From Bacteroidaceae bacterium (GTDB lineage Bacteria; Bacteroidota; Bacteroidia; Bacteroidales; Bacteroidaceae), in contig JAGCYD010000038.1 in NCBI GenBank assembly GCA_017960985.1, forward strand, positions 1-51,958: a DNA stretch of 51,958 bases, given 5' to 3'. Positions 26,849 through 35,010 of the stretch are shown here, in pieces; the stretch's first letter is position 1; every line of letters begins with the position of its first letter. The position numbers and the translations under genes were made by a program. A model generated the notes under the pieces. The model made no database searches. It saw only the letters and a program-made list of their open reading frames with translations, and was not told the DNA's origin.

Positions 26849-28132
26849 TTATCCTTCTTGCTTTTTTATATATCCACGAGTCACCTTGTTGATGGCAATC
26901 TCCGTCAAGTATCCTTGTTGCACTAAATCGGTGAGGTCTTTTCTTGCAGTCATTGATGCGATGGAGAAAAGTGTTTGCACATCTTTTACGGTCATCACAA
27001 GTCCTGATTCATCAGTAAATTTCTGGAGAATCATGGCCTGCCGTTGGTTGATGTTGCCCATCGCCATGAATGCATTTGCGGCCTTCTTTTCCTGTTGCTT
27101 CCGATGAATGTAATCGCAAAGTTGTTGGAATGATATTTTTAATGCTCTCAGGTTATAGGTCACGAAGTAGCCGATGTCGTTTTCGTCATTCTCGCAATAG
27201 CGAAAAGTCCTCTCATAACTATTTTTCGACTTTGCTATAACTCTTGATATGGACATATACTCGGTTAGCCAATATTTTTCCTTTAGCATGTACCAATAGA
27301 AGAGGGCACGGGCCGTCCGTCCATTGCCATCGACAAAGGGGTGCATGTAGGCTAATATGAAATGTATGATGATGCCTTTGATGATGGGATGGATGAAGAC
27401 CTGCTGATTGTTGCTGTTGAACATCTGGCATAGTTCGTCAACAAATTCAGGAATCTCTGTATGCGATGGCGGCCGATATACTATCTCGTCTTCTATGATG
27501 TCTGCCACAACCACCTCGTCGTTCGTCCTAAAACGCCCTGCGTCTTCTGGGGTGTCTAATGTCTTCTCTGTCATCAGTTGATGGATATGCAGAAGACTCT
27601 CTTCTGTCAGCGGTTCGTCTTTATGCTCGACGATATATTGAATCGTATTGTAGTTGTTGACTATCATTTGCTGGGACTTGTTCTTGGGAGTTTTGTTCTT
27701 CCTCAACATTTCCTTAGCAACGATACGAGTGGTTGAAGCCCCTTCCATTTGGCTTGAATAAATGGCTTCTTCCATTAAGGAACTGGCTAGATAGTGTTTC
27801 CTTTCAACGCTCTGTGTATCATCTTCCGAAGTCCAGAAACTACCAAATAGCATATCGAACTCGTGACACAAGCGCTGCATCTGGCTGGTAACACATAACT
27901 TAATGCCGTATTTAGGCCAAACCAAGATTGTCCCTCTCAGTCTTGATGCCTTGACATAGGACCATAGCATCTGAGAAGTACACCCCGTAGGTAGCGGTTT
28001 GTACTTTACCTTATCCCAGTAATCATAATCCTCGTTGATTTTATTGACGAGTTGGTTTATCTCGTCGCTGGTTTTCCCGAATAATGCATCTGAGTATGCC
28101 TTTCTCTCTATGTGAGGAGGTAATTCAATCAT
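26849..28132 (-). CDS. Fic family protein with C-terminal winged-helix domain
   Basis: 427 residues. An N-terminal extension (about 1-120) precedes the autoinhibitory helix motif (S/T)xxxE(G/N) as SSQMEG (126-131). The Fic core has the complete catalytic loop HPFVDGNGR (264-272), so AMP-transfer chemistry with self-inhibition is expected. A C-terminal segment (about 365-427, INQRQAMILQKF to DLVQQGYL) reads as a winged helix, so it may bind DNA. Fic genes are common passengers of type I restriction loci, lying here between hsdM and hsdS. The upstream gap contains a phased array of TTCTTGC/GCAAGAA half-sites (28181-28229) that this protein might bind. Target protein unknown. Confidence 0.9.
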   Translation of the reverse strand: MIELPPHIERKAYSDALFGKTSDEINQLVNKINEDYDYWDKVKYKPLPTGCTSQMLWSYVKASRLRGTILVWPKYGIKLCVTSQMQRLCHEFDMLFGSFWTSEDDTQSVERKHYLASSLMEEAIYSSQMEGASTTRIVAKEMLRKNKTPKNKSQQMIVNNYNTIQYIVEHKDEPLTEESLLHIHQLMTEKTLDTPEDAGRFRTNDEVVVADIIEDEIVYRPPSHTEIPEFVDELCQMFNSNNQQVFIHPIIKGIIIHFILAYMHPFVDGNGRTARALFYWYMLKEKYWLTEYMSISRVIAKSKNSYERTFRYCENDENDIGYFVTYNLRALKISFQQLCDYIHRKQQEKKAANAFMAMGNINQRQAMILQKFTDESGLVMTVKDVQTLFSIASMTARKDLTDLVQQGYLTEIAINKVTRGYIKKQEG

Positions 28133-28155
28133 AATCTTTGCCTTTTAGCCTGTGG

Positions 28156-28163
28156 CAAAGATA
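28156..28163 (-). promoter_or_regulatory. -7 box of the fic-hsdS section
   Basis: TATCTTTG on the minus strand, about 24 bases before the fic ATG. No TTG is found at the expected -33 place. The half-site array begins 18 bp upstream, where an activator or repressor could act. Confidence 0.5.
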
Positions 28164-28180
28164 TAAAAAGTTTTTTATAA

Positions 28181-28229
28181 TTCTTGTTATTTCTTGCTAA
28201 TTTTGCAAGAATTGGCAAGAATTGGCAAG
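28181..28229. promoter_or_regulatory. 10-bp-phased operator-like array upstream of fic
   Basis: Half-sites TTCTTG (28181-28186) and TTCTTGC (28191-28197) face GCAAGAA (28205-28211), GCAAGAA (28215-28221) and GCAAG (28225-28229). Spacing within each side is exactly 10 bp, one helical turn. The central pair is a perfect 7-bp inverted repeat with a 7-bp spacer. The array fills the gap between the hsdM stop and the fic -7 box. Confidence 0.75.
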
Positions 28230-28231
28230 TT

Positions 28232-29731
28232 TTAGAGGTCGTAGCCTAATTTGTCGAAGAGGGCTTTAAGTGCCAACTTGCTTTCTTCTTCTTGCAGCAA
28301 GAGGTCGCGCATTTCGGTTTGCAGTTGGCGCATGCGGGTGCCGAAATCTATTTGTTCGTCACGATTACGGAACTCGAGGTATTTGCTGGGCACGAGACTC
28401 CAACCTTTCTGCTCGATTTCGTCGAGGGTGGCAGAGTAGCAGTATTCAGGTTCGTTGTGATAGGTTTGTTCATAACCTTCTCGCTGCCAGTTGTGGAAAT
28501 TTTCGGCTATTTGCTGTATCTGCTCCTGCGAGAACTGGATGTATTTCTTTTCGAAAGGCTCTCCCCATTGGCGCAGGTCGATAAACAAGACTTCGTTCTC
28601 GCGGTTACGGTACTTGACCAGTTGTCCGTTTTGTTCTACATTGTGGGCGCGCTTGTTGTTGTTTAGAATCCAAAGCGTCACACTGATGTCTGTAGAGTAG
28701 AACATATTACGAGGCAGAATGACAATGGCCTCTACTACCTTGTTTAATAATAATTGCTTGCGGATAGCCAATTCCGTGCCATCTCCGCTCAAGGCTCCAT
28801 TTGCCAGAAGGAAACCGGCCGTGCCGTTGGCAGAGAGTTTGGAGACAATATTTAGAATCCAACCATAATTGGCATTGCTGGTTGGCGGTACATCGTAGCC
28901 AACCCAACGAGGGTCGTCCTTCAGTTCATTCTCTGCCCGCCATGCCTTCTGGTTAAAAGGAGGATTGGCCATGATGAAGTCGGCCTTTAGGTCTTTGTGC
29001 TGATCGTTGTGGAACGTATCGGCAGCCATCTCACCCAGGTTACAGGCAATGCCACGAATGGCGAGGTTCATCTTTGCCAGTTTGTAGGTGGTATTGGTAT
29101 ATTCTTGTCCATAGACAGAGATGTCGCGCTTGTTGCCGTGATGTGCCTCGATGAACTTCATGCTCTGCACGAACATGCCGCCAGAACCACAACAGGGGTC
29201 ATAGATTTTGCCACGATATGGCTCAATCATCTCGGCAATGAGATTGACGATAGTTTTCGGGGTGTAGTATTCACCCTTGCCCTTTCCTTCGGCAATGGCG
29301 AACTTGCCTAAGAAGTATTCATAGACACGGCCAATGAGGTCGTTCTCTGGGTCTCTCAGTGTATCAATTTTGTTGATTTCATCGAGCAAGGCTGCGAGTT
29401 TTGTGCGGTCGAGCGATAATCCTGCATAGTAGTTGCTGGGCAGGGCACCCTTCAGCGTGGGGTTGCTTTGTTCAACACGAGCCAGCGCCTTGTCTATCTT
29501 GATGGCGATATCGTTCTGCTTGGAATTCTCAATCAGATAATCCCAACTGCTTTCGGGTTCCAGATAAAAGACATTCTTGGCGTTATAGAATACAGGATTG
29601 TCCGCAAAGGCCTCCTTGCTGTCAGCCACTAGTTCATTGCGACGCTCCATAAAGCGGTCGTTGGCATACTTCAAAAAGATGAGACTCAGCACAACATGCT
29701 TGTACTCCGAAGGCTCTACAGAACCGCGCAA
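28232..29731 (-). CDS. hsdM: Type I restriction enzyme, modification subunit HsdM (start uncertain)
   Basis: 499 residues counted from a TTG at 29731. SAM motif I DPCCGSGG (178-185) and N6-adenine catalytic motif NPPF (256-259) are intact. HsdM with HsdS methylates adenine in the target and forms the core of the restriction complex. The normal N-terminus of this family runs upstream of the TTG: codons back to about 29788 read LKPIKDKSIEEALWESANK, continuous with RGSVEPSEYK. Yet no ATG, GTG or TTG lies between that segment and the in-frame pstB stop (29834-29836). Translation may use a non-standard codon such as CTG (29786-29788), or the start has been lost. It directly follows pstB on the same strand, with no terminator seen. 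Confidence 0.9.
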   Translation of the reverse strand: MRGSVEPSEYKHVVLSLIFLKYANDRFMERRNELVADSKEAFADNPVFYNAKNVFYLEPESSWDYLIENSKQNDIAIKIDKALARVEQSNPTLKGALPSNYYAGLSLDRTKLAALLDEINKIDTLRDPENDLIGRVYEYFLGKFAIAEGKGKGEYYTPKTIVNLIAEMIEPYRGKIYDPCCGSGGMFVQSMKFIEAHHGNKRDISVYGQEYTNTTYKLAKMNLAIRGIACNLGEMAADTFHNDQHKDLKADFIMANPPFNQKAWRAENELKDDPRWVGYDVPPTSNANYGWILNIVSKLSANGTAGFLLANGALSGDGTELAIRKQLLLNKVVEAIVILPRNMFYSTDISVTLWILNNNKRAHNVEQNGQLVKYRNRENEVLFIDLRQWGEPFEKKYIQFSQEQIQQIAENFHNWQREGYEQTYHNEPEYCYSATLDEIEQKGWSLVPSKYLEFRNRDEQIDFGTRMRQLQTEMRDLLLQEEESKLALKALFDKLGYDL

Positions 29732-29833
29732 TTTATTTGCCGACTCCCAAAGTGCCTCTTCAATAGATTTGTCTTTTATTGGTTTCAGATTTAATGGTAT
29801 ATTAAGGAAGAAAAAGAATGGTGTTAAGGAGGA

Positions 29834-30670
29834 TTAACTGAAGGCGCCGTCCAGATAGCGTTGGGTCAGTTCGTGCTTGGGATGGTTGAATACCTGGTCG
29901 GCATCTCCTTCCTCGATGACCTCGCCGAGGTACATGAAGATGATGTGGTCGGCAATGCGTCGGGCCTGACGCAGGGTATGGGTCACCATCACGATGCTAT
30001 AGTCTTTCTTCAGTTGTACGAAGAGTTCCTCTACGGTACGGCTGCTGATGGGGTCGAGTGCACTGGTGCTCTCGTCGGCTAACAGATAACTGGGCTCGAT
30101 GGCAAGGCTACGAGCCAAGCAAAGGCGTTGCTGCTGTCCGCCAGAGAGTTTGTTGGCAGGTGTATGCAGACGGTCTTTTACTTCGTCCCAAAGTCCAACG
30201 GCACGCAGGTAGTATTCTACGATTGCGTCCAACTTACGCCGACCGCTGATACCATGAATACGACAGCCGTAGGCAATATTGTCGTAGATGCTCATGGGCA
30301 GGGGACAAGGGCGTTGTGGCACAAGTCCGATAGCACGGCGTATCTCCGTCAGTTCGCTTGCTCCAGCCGTTACAATGTTGCGGTCGCCCAACATGACCAC
30401 ACCCTCGATGTTTACGCCCTCGATGGTGTCCACCAGACGGTTGAAGGTACGCAATAGGGTAGTCTTTCCGCATCCCGAAGGGCCGATGATACAAGTAATC
30501 TTGTTGCGTGGGATGTCCACATTGACATGTTTCAAGATGGGATTCCCTCCGATGTAGATACTGAGTGCATGAGTGGTCAGTCGCATGTTCTCTGGGCGAG
30601 GGAACTTGTTGTTCACCACAAAGGGCTTTTCCTTTGAGGATGTAATGTTTCTATGGAGAAAGTCAAACAT
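29834..30670 (-). CDS. pstB: Phosphate ABC transporter ATP-binding protein PstB
   Basis: 278 residues. Walker A GPSGCGKTT (63-71), signature LSGGQQQR (175-182), Walker B with D199-E200 in YLLADESTSALDP, and an H-loop in MVTHTLRQA. It powers high-affinity phosphate import at the inner membrane. It is about 28 residues longer at the N-terminus than usual PstB, and its Walker B reads ADES where MDEP is typical; the catalytic pair is kept. It closes the porin-pstS-pstC-pstA-pstB operon. A phoU gene often follows pstB in related genomes, but here hsdM follows after 102 bp. Confidence 0.95.
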   Translation of the reverse strand: MFDFLHRNITSSKEKPFVVNNKFPRPENMRLTTHALSIYIGGNPILKHVNVDIPRNKITCIIGPSGCGKTTLLRTFNRLVDTIEGVNIEGVVMLGDRNIVTAGASELTEIRRAIGLVPQRPCPLPMSIYDNIAYGCRIHGISGRRKLDAIVEYYLRAVGLWDEVKDRLHTPANKLSGGQQQRLCLARSLAIEPSYLLADESTSALDPISSRTVEELFVQLKKDYSIVMVTHTLRQARRIADHIIFMYLGEVIEEGDADQVFNHPKHELTQRYLDGAFS

Positions 30671-30673
30671 ATC

Positions 30674-31522
30674 TTATTGAATCTTATTGCGTGAAAAACG
30701 GTTCATGATGATGCGTCCGCCGATACTGAGTGTAAGGACAATGAAAGTCAGCACCACAGCGGCTGCATAGGCACGGTTTTGTACCTCGAGCGAGGGCGAT
30801 TGCAACTGGAAATAGACACTCAGTGGCAAGGTCGCCGTCTGTTGGGTAAGACTAGTGGGAATACGGTCGGAGAAGCCCGCCGTGAACATCACACCAGCGG
30901 CATCACCGATGGCACGACCGATACTGAGTAATGTGGCCGTGGCGATGGCGGGGGCAATTTGTCGGACAATAATTCCGATGGTTTCCCAACGCGTCGAGCC
31001 AAGACTATAGCCTGCTTCCAACAGTTCGGTAGGAATGGTCTTCGCCACCTCGTCCATCGAACGGATGAAGATGGGGATAATGAGCAATGTAACCACAATC
31101 ATACCGCCCAAGAGCGAAGCGCGTAATCCGAAATATATCATAATGGTGAACCCGAAGGCACCATATACAATCGAAGGTATGCCGAACAGCACATCGTAAG
31201 CCAGTCGGGCAATAGAGCCGAAGCGCGAACCTGCTTTCAGATAGACATTAAGGTAAAAGACAACGGGAATACTGATGACAAGTCCCAATATGGTGGCACC
31301 ACCGACGATGTACAATGAACCTACGATGGCATTCAGGAAACCACCACCGCCGCCCATGTAGAAGCCTCCTCCGGGCAGCGATGATACCATCTCCCAAGAC
31401 AACAGGGGTATTCCGCGTTTGAAGACGGAGAGCACGACACTGGCCACAAAGTACACCACCAAAGCAATGGAGGCATACATCAAACCCTTCATGCACTTTT
31501 CCTCAATTATACATCTCTTCAT
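30674..31522 (-). CDS. pstA: Phosphate ABC transporter permease PstA
   Basis: 282 residues with six predicted membrane segments and the permease EAA-type loop (LLEAGYSLGSTRWETIGIIV, about residues 167-186) that contacts PstB. It pairs with PstC to form the inner-membrane channel. A glycine-rich periplasmic loop (GGGFYMGGGGGF, about 51-62) follows the first helix. The start at 31522 is used; an internal ATG at 31492 (MKGLMYAS) is a possible alternative. It lies 3 bases from pstB and 18 from pstC, consistent with one operon. Confidence 0.94.
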   Translation of the reverse strand: MKRCIIEEKCMKGLMYASIALVVYFVASVVLSVFKRGIPLLSWEMVSSLPGGGFYMGGGGGFLNAIVGSLYIVGGATILGLVISIPVVFYLNVYLKAGSRFGSIARLAYDVLFGIPSIVYGAFGFTIMIYFGLRASLLGGMIVVTLLIIPIFIRSMDEVAKTIPTELLEAGYSLGSTRWETIGIIVRQIAPAIATATLLSIGRAIGDAAGVMFTAGFSDRIPTSLTQQTATLPLSVYFQLQSPSLEVQNRAYAAAVVLTFIVLTLSIGGRIIMNRFSRNKIQ

Positions 31523-31540
31523 AGCCTTACTCCCTAATCT

Positions 31541-32422
31541 TTATTCCTTTATCTTTTTCAATATCAGTCGTGAGAAAAGGTTGAACACCAATACGACAAA
31601 GAACAATATAAATGCCGCAAACATGAGAGCACTCTCATAAAGCGGCATTGATAGCATTTCGCCATAGTTGTTGGCAATCAGAGCAGGAATAGGGTAACAG
31701 GCGTCGAGCAATGAACCCGGAGCAATTGCCAAATTACCGCACACCATGATAACTGCGATAGTTTCACCCATTACACGGCTTGCGGCAAGTACGATGGCTG
31801 CCATCATACCCGGGAAGGTCTTGCGCAGTACCACATGCTTTGTTGTTTGCCATCGTGTGGCTCCAAGGGCAAAGGTTGCCTCACGAAGTTCGTGTGCCAC
31901 ATTGCTGAATATCTCGATGAACAGGCTCACGAGAAGGGGAATAACCATGACACCCAGCACGATTCCACCAGCCAGTACGGTGTATCCTGTCGTGTTGCGC
32001 CCAACCCAAGGAGCAGCAATGTTAGCCACCCAGGGTACGATGAGCAACATGCCCCATACACCATAGATGACCGAAGGCAGTCCTGCCAGAATGTCGAGGA
32101 AAGGATAGACAAAGCGTCGGACCATGCTGTGGGAATATTCCGTCAGGTAGATGGCCATCAGTAGCGAGATGGGGATGGCAATGAGCAGGGCAAGACCCGA
32201 TACCCAGAGCGTACCCATCAGGAAGGGGAAGAAACCAAACTGGTTCTTCATCGGCTTCCATTCGCTGACCGACAGCAATTCCCAGAGCGAATGCTCGTGC
32301 AGAATGGGAGCAGCCTTCATGTAGAGGCCGATGCCCATAGCTACAACGAGCAACAGGCTACTGATGGTCAAAGTGAACATCAAGTAGCCCGCAGCACGGT
32401 CTTTTAGCAGTCTATGACTCAT
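31541..32422 (-). CDS. pstC: Phosphate ABC transporter permease PstC
   Basis: 293 residues, six membrane segments, with the EAA-type loop (LREATFALGATRWQTTKHVV, about residues 177-196). The DILAGLPSVIYGVWG segment is characteristic of PstC/PstA permeases. It is the PstA partner in the phosphate importer. It begins 6 bases after the pstS stop. A single extra hydrophobic N-terminal helix (about 10-36) precedes the core, as in many PstC proteins. Confidence 0.94.
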   Translation of the reverse strand: MSHRLLKDRAAGYLMFTLTISSLLLVVAMGIGLYMKAAPILHEHSLWELLSVSEWKPMKNQFGFFPFLMGTLWVSGLALLIAIPISLLMAIYLTEYSHSMVRRFVYPFLDILAGLPSVIYGVWGMLLIVPWVANIAAPWVGRNTTGYTVLAGGIVLGVMVIPLLVSLFIEIFSNVAHELREATFALGATRWQTTKHVVLRKTFPGMMAAIVLAASRVMGETIAVIMVCGNLAIAPGSLLDACYPIPALIANNYGEMLSMPLYESALMFAAFILFFVVLVFNLFSRLILKKIKE

Positions 32423-32428
32423 TCTTTA

Positions 32429-33406
32429 TTATTTCACGCCCAGCTTTGCAAGACTTGCATCCAGTTTCTCCTGAGGAATGGCGATGTAGCCCTGTCCCTC
32501 GTTGGCAGCTTGTCCTTCGGTAAGGATGTACTTCAAGAACTCGATGACTACGGGGTTTGTAGGAATGCCCTTAGACACCAGATAGAGGTCGCGGGCTGGG
32601 GGAGAAGGATAGCGACCGTCCTTGATGGCCTCTACGACACCTTCCTTGGTGGCATAGAAATCCTCTTCGGGGTCAATCTGTCCGTTTTCGTTCACATCGA
32701 TAGGAGCAACGAGCAGTCCGTCGTGGGGCTTGCCTGTTTCGATGTTGTAGGCAAAGCCAATATTGTTCAGACCAATGGCGTTGGCATCGCGCTGTACGGC
32801 TTCGGCCAGACCGGGGTCGCCGAATACGGCAGTGCCCAGCAGGTCTTCCTGCTTCTTGCCCAGATATAGAGCCCATGTCTCGGCAGCGCCGCAGGCATCG
32901 CTACGGGTATATACGCTGACCTCGGTCTTATTGTCGTTTTCTACAACCTCGCCCCAAGTCTTGATTTTACCTGTAATGAACAGGCCAATCAACTGGTCGC
33001 GGGTTACGCCATGCTTCAGCAGGTCCTTCAGCACGGGGTTGTTAGCATTGATGGTAGGAACTACGGCGTCCTTGGCAACGGCAAAACCAATGGCACCATT
33101 GGCAATTTCTGCCTCGCCCAACTCACGGCTAACCATACCGAAGTCAACGACCTGTGCCAGAGCGTCGGTAATACCCTTACCTGCACCACCAGCAGATACA
33201 TCGATGGTTACGCCAGGATGCAAAGCCTGGAAGTCGTTTGCCCATTGTACGGCCAAAGGATAGAGTGCGAATGCACCCGACAGGGAAATTTCGCCCGTCA
33301 GTTCACCTTCAACAACTTGCTGCTGCTTGCCGCCGCAACTGCTGATACTCATTGCTGTGGCTACAATAAGTGCCAAAGCAGAAATCCGAATGATATTCTT
33401 TTTCAT
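32429..33406 (-). CDS. pstS: Phosphate-binding lipoprotein PstS
   Basis: 325 residues. A lipoprotein signal ends in ISSC (Cys24), so the protein is membrane-anchored. The PstS fold is clear: GEISLSGAFALYPLAVQW, the glycine-rich SAGGAGKGI (71-79) and YTRSDACGAAETW (166-178), segments that hydrogen-bond phosphate in this family. An insertion (about 237-248) fits a canonical EF-hand calcium loop: Asp, Asn, Asn, Gly, Ile, Asp and a final Glu at positions 1, 3, 5, 6, 8, 9 and 12. It delivers phosphate to PstCA. It lies 46 bases after the porin gene in the same operon. Confidence 0.95.
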   Translation of the reverse strand: MKKNIIRISALALIVATAMSISSCGGKQQQVVEGELTGEISLSGAFALYPLAVQWANDFQALHPGVTIDVSAGGAGKGITDALAQVVDFGMVSRELGEAEIANGAIGFAVAKDAVVPTINANNPVLKDLLKHGVTRDQLIGLFITGKIKTWGEVVENDNKTEVSVYTRSDACGAAETWALYLGKKQEDLLGTAVFGDPGLAEAVQRDANAIGLNNIGFAYNIETGKPHDGLLVAPIDVNENGQIDPEEDFYATKEGVVEAIKDGRYPSPPARDLYLVSKGIPTNPVVIEFLKYILTEGQAANEGQGYIAIPQEKLDASLAKLGVK

Positions 33407-33452
33407 CTTATTATATATTGTATGTTGATTCTAATCGTTTCTCACTTGTCAA

Positions 33453-34460
33453 TTAGTAAGTAGCCACAACCTGAATTTCGGCCATGTTGTTGTGCCTGTT
33501 GGGGTTCTGGTCGCCTTTCTGCATGGTGTAGGTGTAGGAAGCCTGAACGCGCACATACTTCACGGGCATAATATTCAGACCCACCTGCAGATTGTGCTGA
33601 TAGGCATCTACATCCTCGTTCTGCTTGAAGAAGTCATAGCCGACAACGGGTTGTATCAACTGGTTGATGGTATAGGCAGCCTGTGCGTATGCACCGTGGC
33701 TGTGCTGTCCAGCGGTGTTACCCCAAAGATATTCACTGCGTACGGTCAGTTTCTTGTCCTTCCATTCGATACCAGCACTGGCACGATTGCGCACATGATC
33801 GTTATTACGGGGACCATATGTACCGTAATAGTAACTACCTGTGATGGAGAACTGGCGAATGGGGTTAATCCACAGCATACCGGCTACATCCTTTTTGCGG
33901 TTGTTGTCCTTGAGGTTGTATCCGTTTCCGTTGAACACACCGATACGATAGCGCAATACATCGAATAGTTCCTTGTGAATCAAACCACCGTAGAACATCA
34001 GACCGATGTCACGGCCGTTCTTGTGGCTTGCCAGTCCGCTCAGGTCGTTGTAACCATTCAGTTTGGCCACAGCCGTAGGATTCTCCGTTACGAGCCAATT
34101 GGCAGGACCGCCCAATGTTTCCATAGAGTAGTGTACCTTGAACTGACCTACCTGAACATTGAACTCGGGTGCAATCTTCCAGCGAAGGTATGCATCCAGC
34201 AGACGAACATTACCTGCATACTCTGCCTGCATTACATAGTCGAGTTTCTCGTGGAGGTTGCCCTTCATACCCAACCTTACGCGGCGGACATCGAATCCCT
34301 GTGCGTCCTTGTTTGACTCGTCGTAGGCATAGCGCAGGTTAATCATACCCGTCACTTTCGGTATCAGCGATACTTTATTATCGGACTTTTCTTCGGCTTT
34401 GGCCGTTGTACTGGTTAAGAGGAAAAGCGCCATCATGGCGGCAATAGTAGTTTTTTTCAT
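33453..34460 (-). CDS. Phosphate-selective porin O/P family outer-membrane protein
   Basis: 335 residues with an N-terminal signal peptide (about 1-22, ending TTAKA). The body is a run of alternating beta strands (GFDVRRVRLGMKGNLHEKLD; LDAYLRWKIAPEFNVQVGQF) typical of the OprO/OprP porin family, ending in an aromatic residue (VVATY) as outer-membrane barrels do. It would let phosphate across the outer membrane. It is first in the operon with pstSCAB, which supports the role. The promoter (34507-34537) has no obvious Pho box that I can identify. Confidence 0.88.
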   Translation of the reverse strand: MKKTTIAAMMALFLLTSTTAKAEEKSDNKVSLIPKVTGMINLRYAYDESNKDAQGFDVRRVRLGMKGNLHEKLDYVMQAEYAGNVRLLDAYLRWKIAPEFNVQVGQFKVHYSMETLGGPANWLVTENPTAVAKLNGYNDLSGLASHKNGRDIGLMFYGGLIHKELFDVLRYRIGVFNGNGYNLKDNNRKKDVAGMLWINPIRQFSITGSYYYGTYGPRNNDHVRNRASAGIEWKDKKLTVRSEYLWGNTAGQHSHGAYAQAAYTINQLIQPVVGYDFFKQNEDVDAYQHNLQVGLNIMPVKYVRVQASYTYTMQKGDQNPNRHNNMAEIQVVATY

Positions 34461-34506
34461 TACTTTGATTCTTTCGATTTTTTAGAGTTAAACTTAAAAT
34501 CGAATG

Positions 34507-34537
34507 CAAAGTTACAGTTTATTTCCCAAACTGCCAA
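34507..34537 (-). promoter_or_regulatory. Promoter of the porin-pst operon
   Basis: Minus-strand TAACTTTG (34514-34507) and TTG (34537-34535) spaced 20 bp; leader about 43 nucleotides. From 34538 to 34669, up to the GlsB-like gene, I see nothing further. Confidence 0.65.
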
Positions 34538-34669
34538 TACCTTATTCGGGGTATTTCAGCATTGTGGCAAATTTGTCGGCTATTATTAAGAATAGTAATG
34601 CGAGATACACACAACCCCAACGGATGACTCGATGAGCCACCCGTCCAAGGTGTGATGAAAAGCGTGCTC

Positions 34670-34912
34670 TTACTTAACGAGTTTCTTCCAGATGAAGAGA
34701 AGAATGATGGCACCGATGGCTGCGGTGATGATTTCACCAATCACGCCACTTCCGAGATTGATGCCCAGAAGGCCAAAGAGCCAACCACCGAAGGCACCGC
34801 CCACGATGCCGAGGAATAGGTCGACAAGAATGCCCTTGCCGCTACCATCTGTCAACTTGGAGGCAATGAAGCCTGCAATAATTCCCACAATGATTCCTAA
34901 AATAATTCCCAT
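34670..34912 (-). CDS. GlsB/YeaQ/YmgE family small membrane protein
   Basis: 80 residues, three hydrophobic segments rich in Gly, Ile and Ala (MGIILGIIVGIIAGFIASKL, GIVGGAFGGWLFGLLGI, EIITAAIGAIILLFIW) and a basic tail. This is the layout of the transglycosylase-associated, stress-induced GlsB/YeaQ family, an inner-membrane protein without known enzyme activity. It has its own promoter (34942-34973), so it appears monocistronic. The gene downstream on the same strand is the porin. Confidence 0.88.
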   Translation of the reverse strand: MGIILGIIVGIIAGFIASKLTDGSGKGILVDLFLGIVGGAFGGWLFGLLGINLGSGVIGEIITAAIGAIILLFIWKKLVK

Positions 34913-34941
34913 AGTACTTGTTATTTAGGGGTTAAGTGTTT

Positions 34942-34973
34942 CAAAGTTACAAAACAATTCTTGCTTCGACAAA
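34942..34973 (-). promoter_or_regulatory. Promoter of the GlsB-like gene
   Basis: Minus-strand TAACTTTG (34949-34942) and TTTG (34973-34970) spaced exactly 20 bp; leader about 25 nucleotides. Confidence 0.7.
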
Positions 34974-35010
34974 TTTTTGTCCCCAAAACTATGCAAGCAT
35001 TACTTATATG

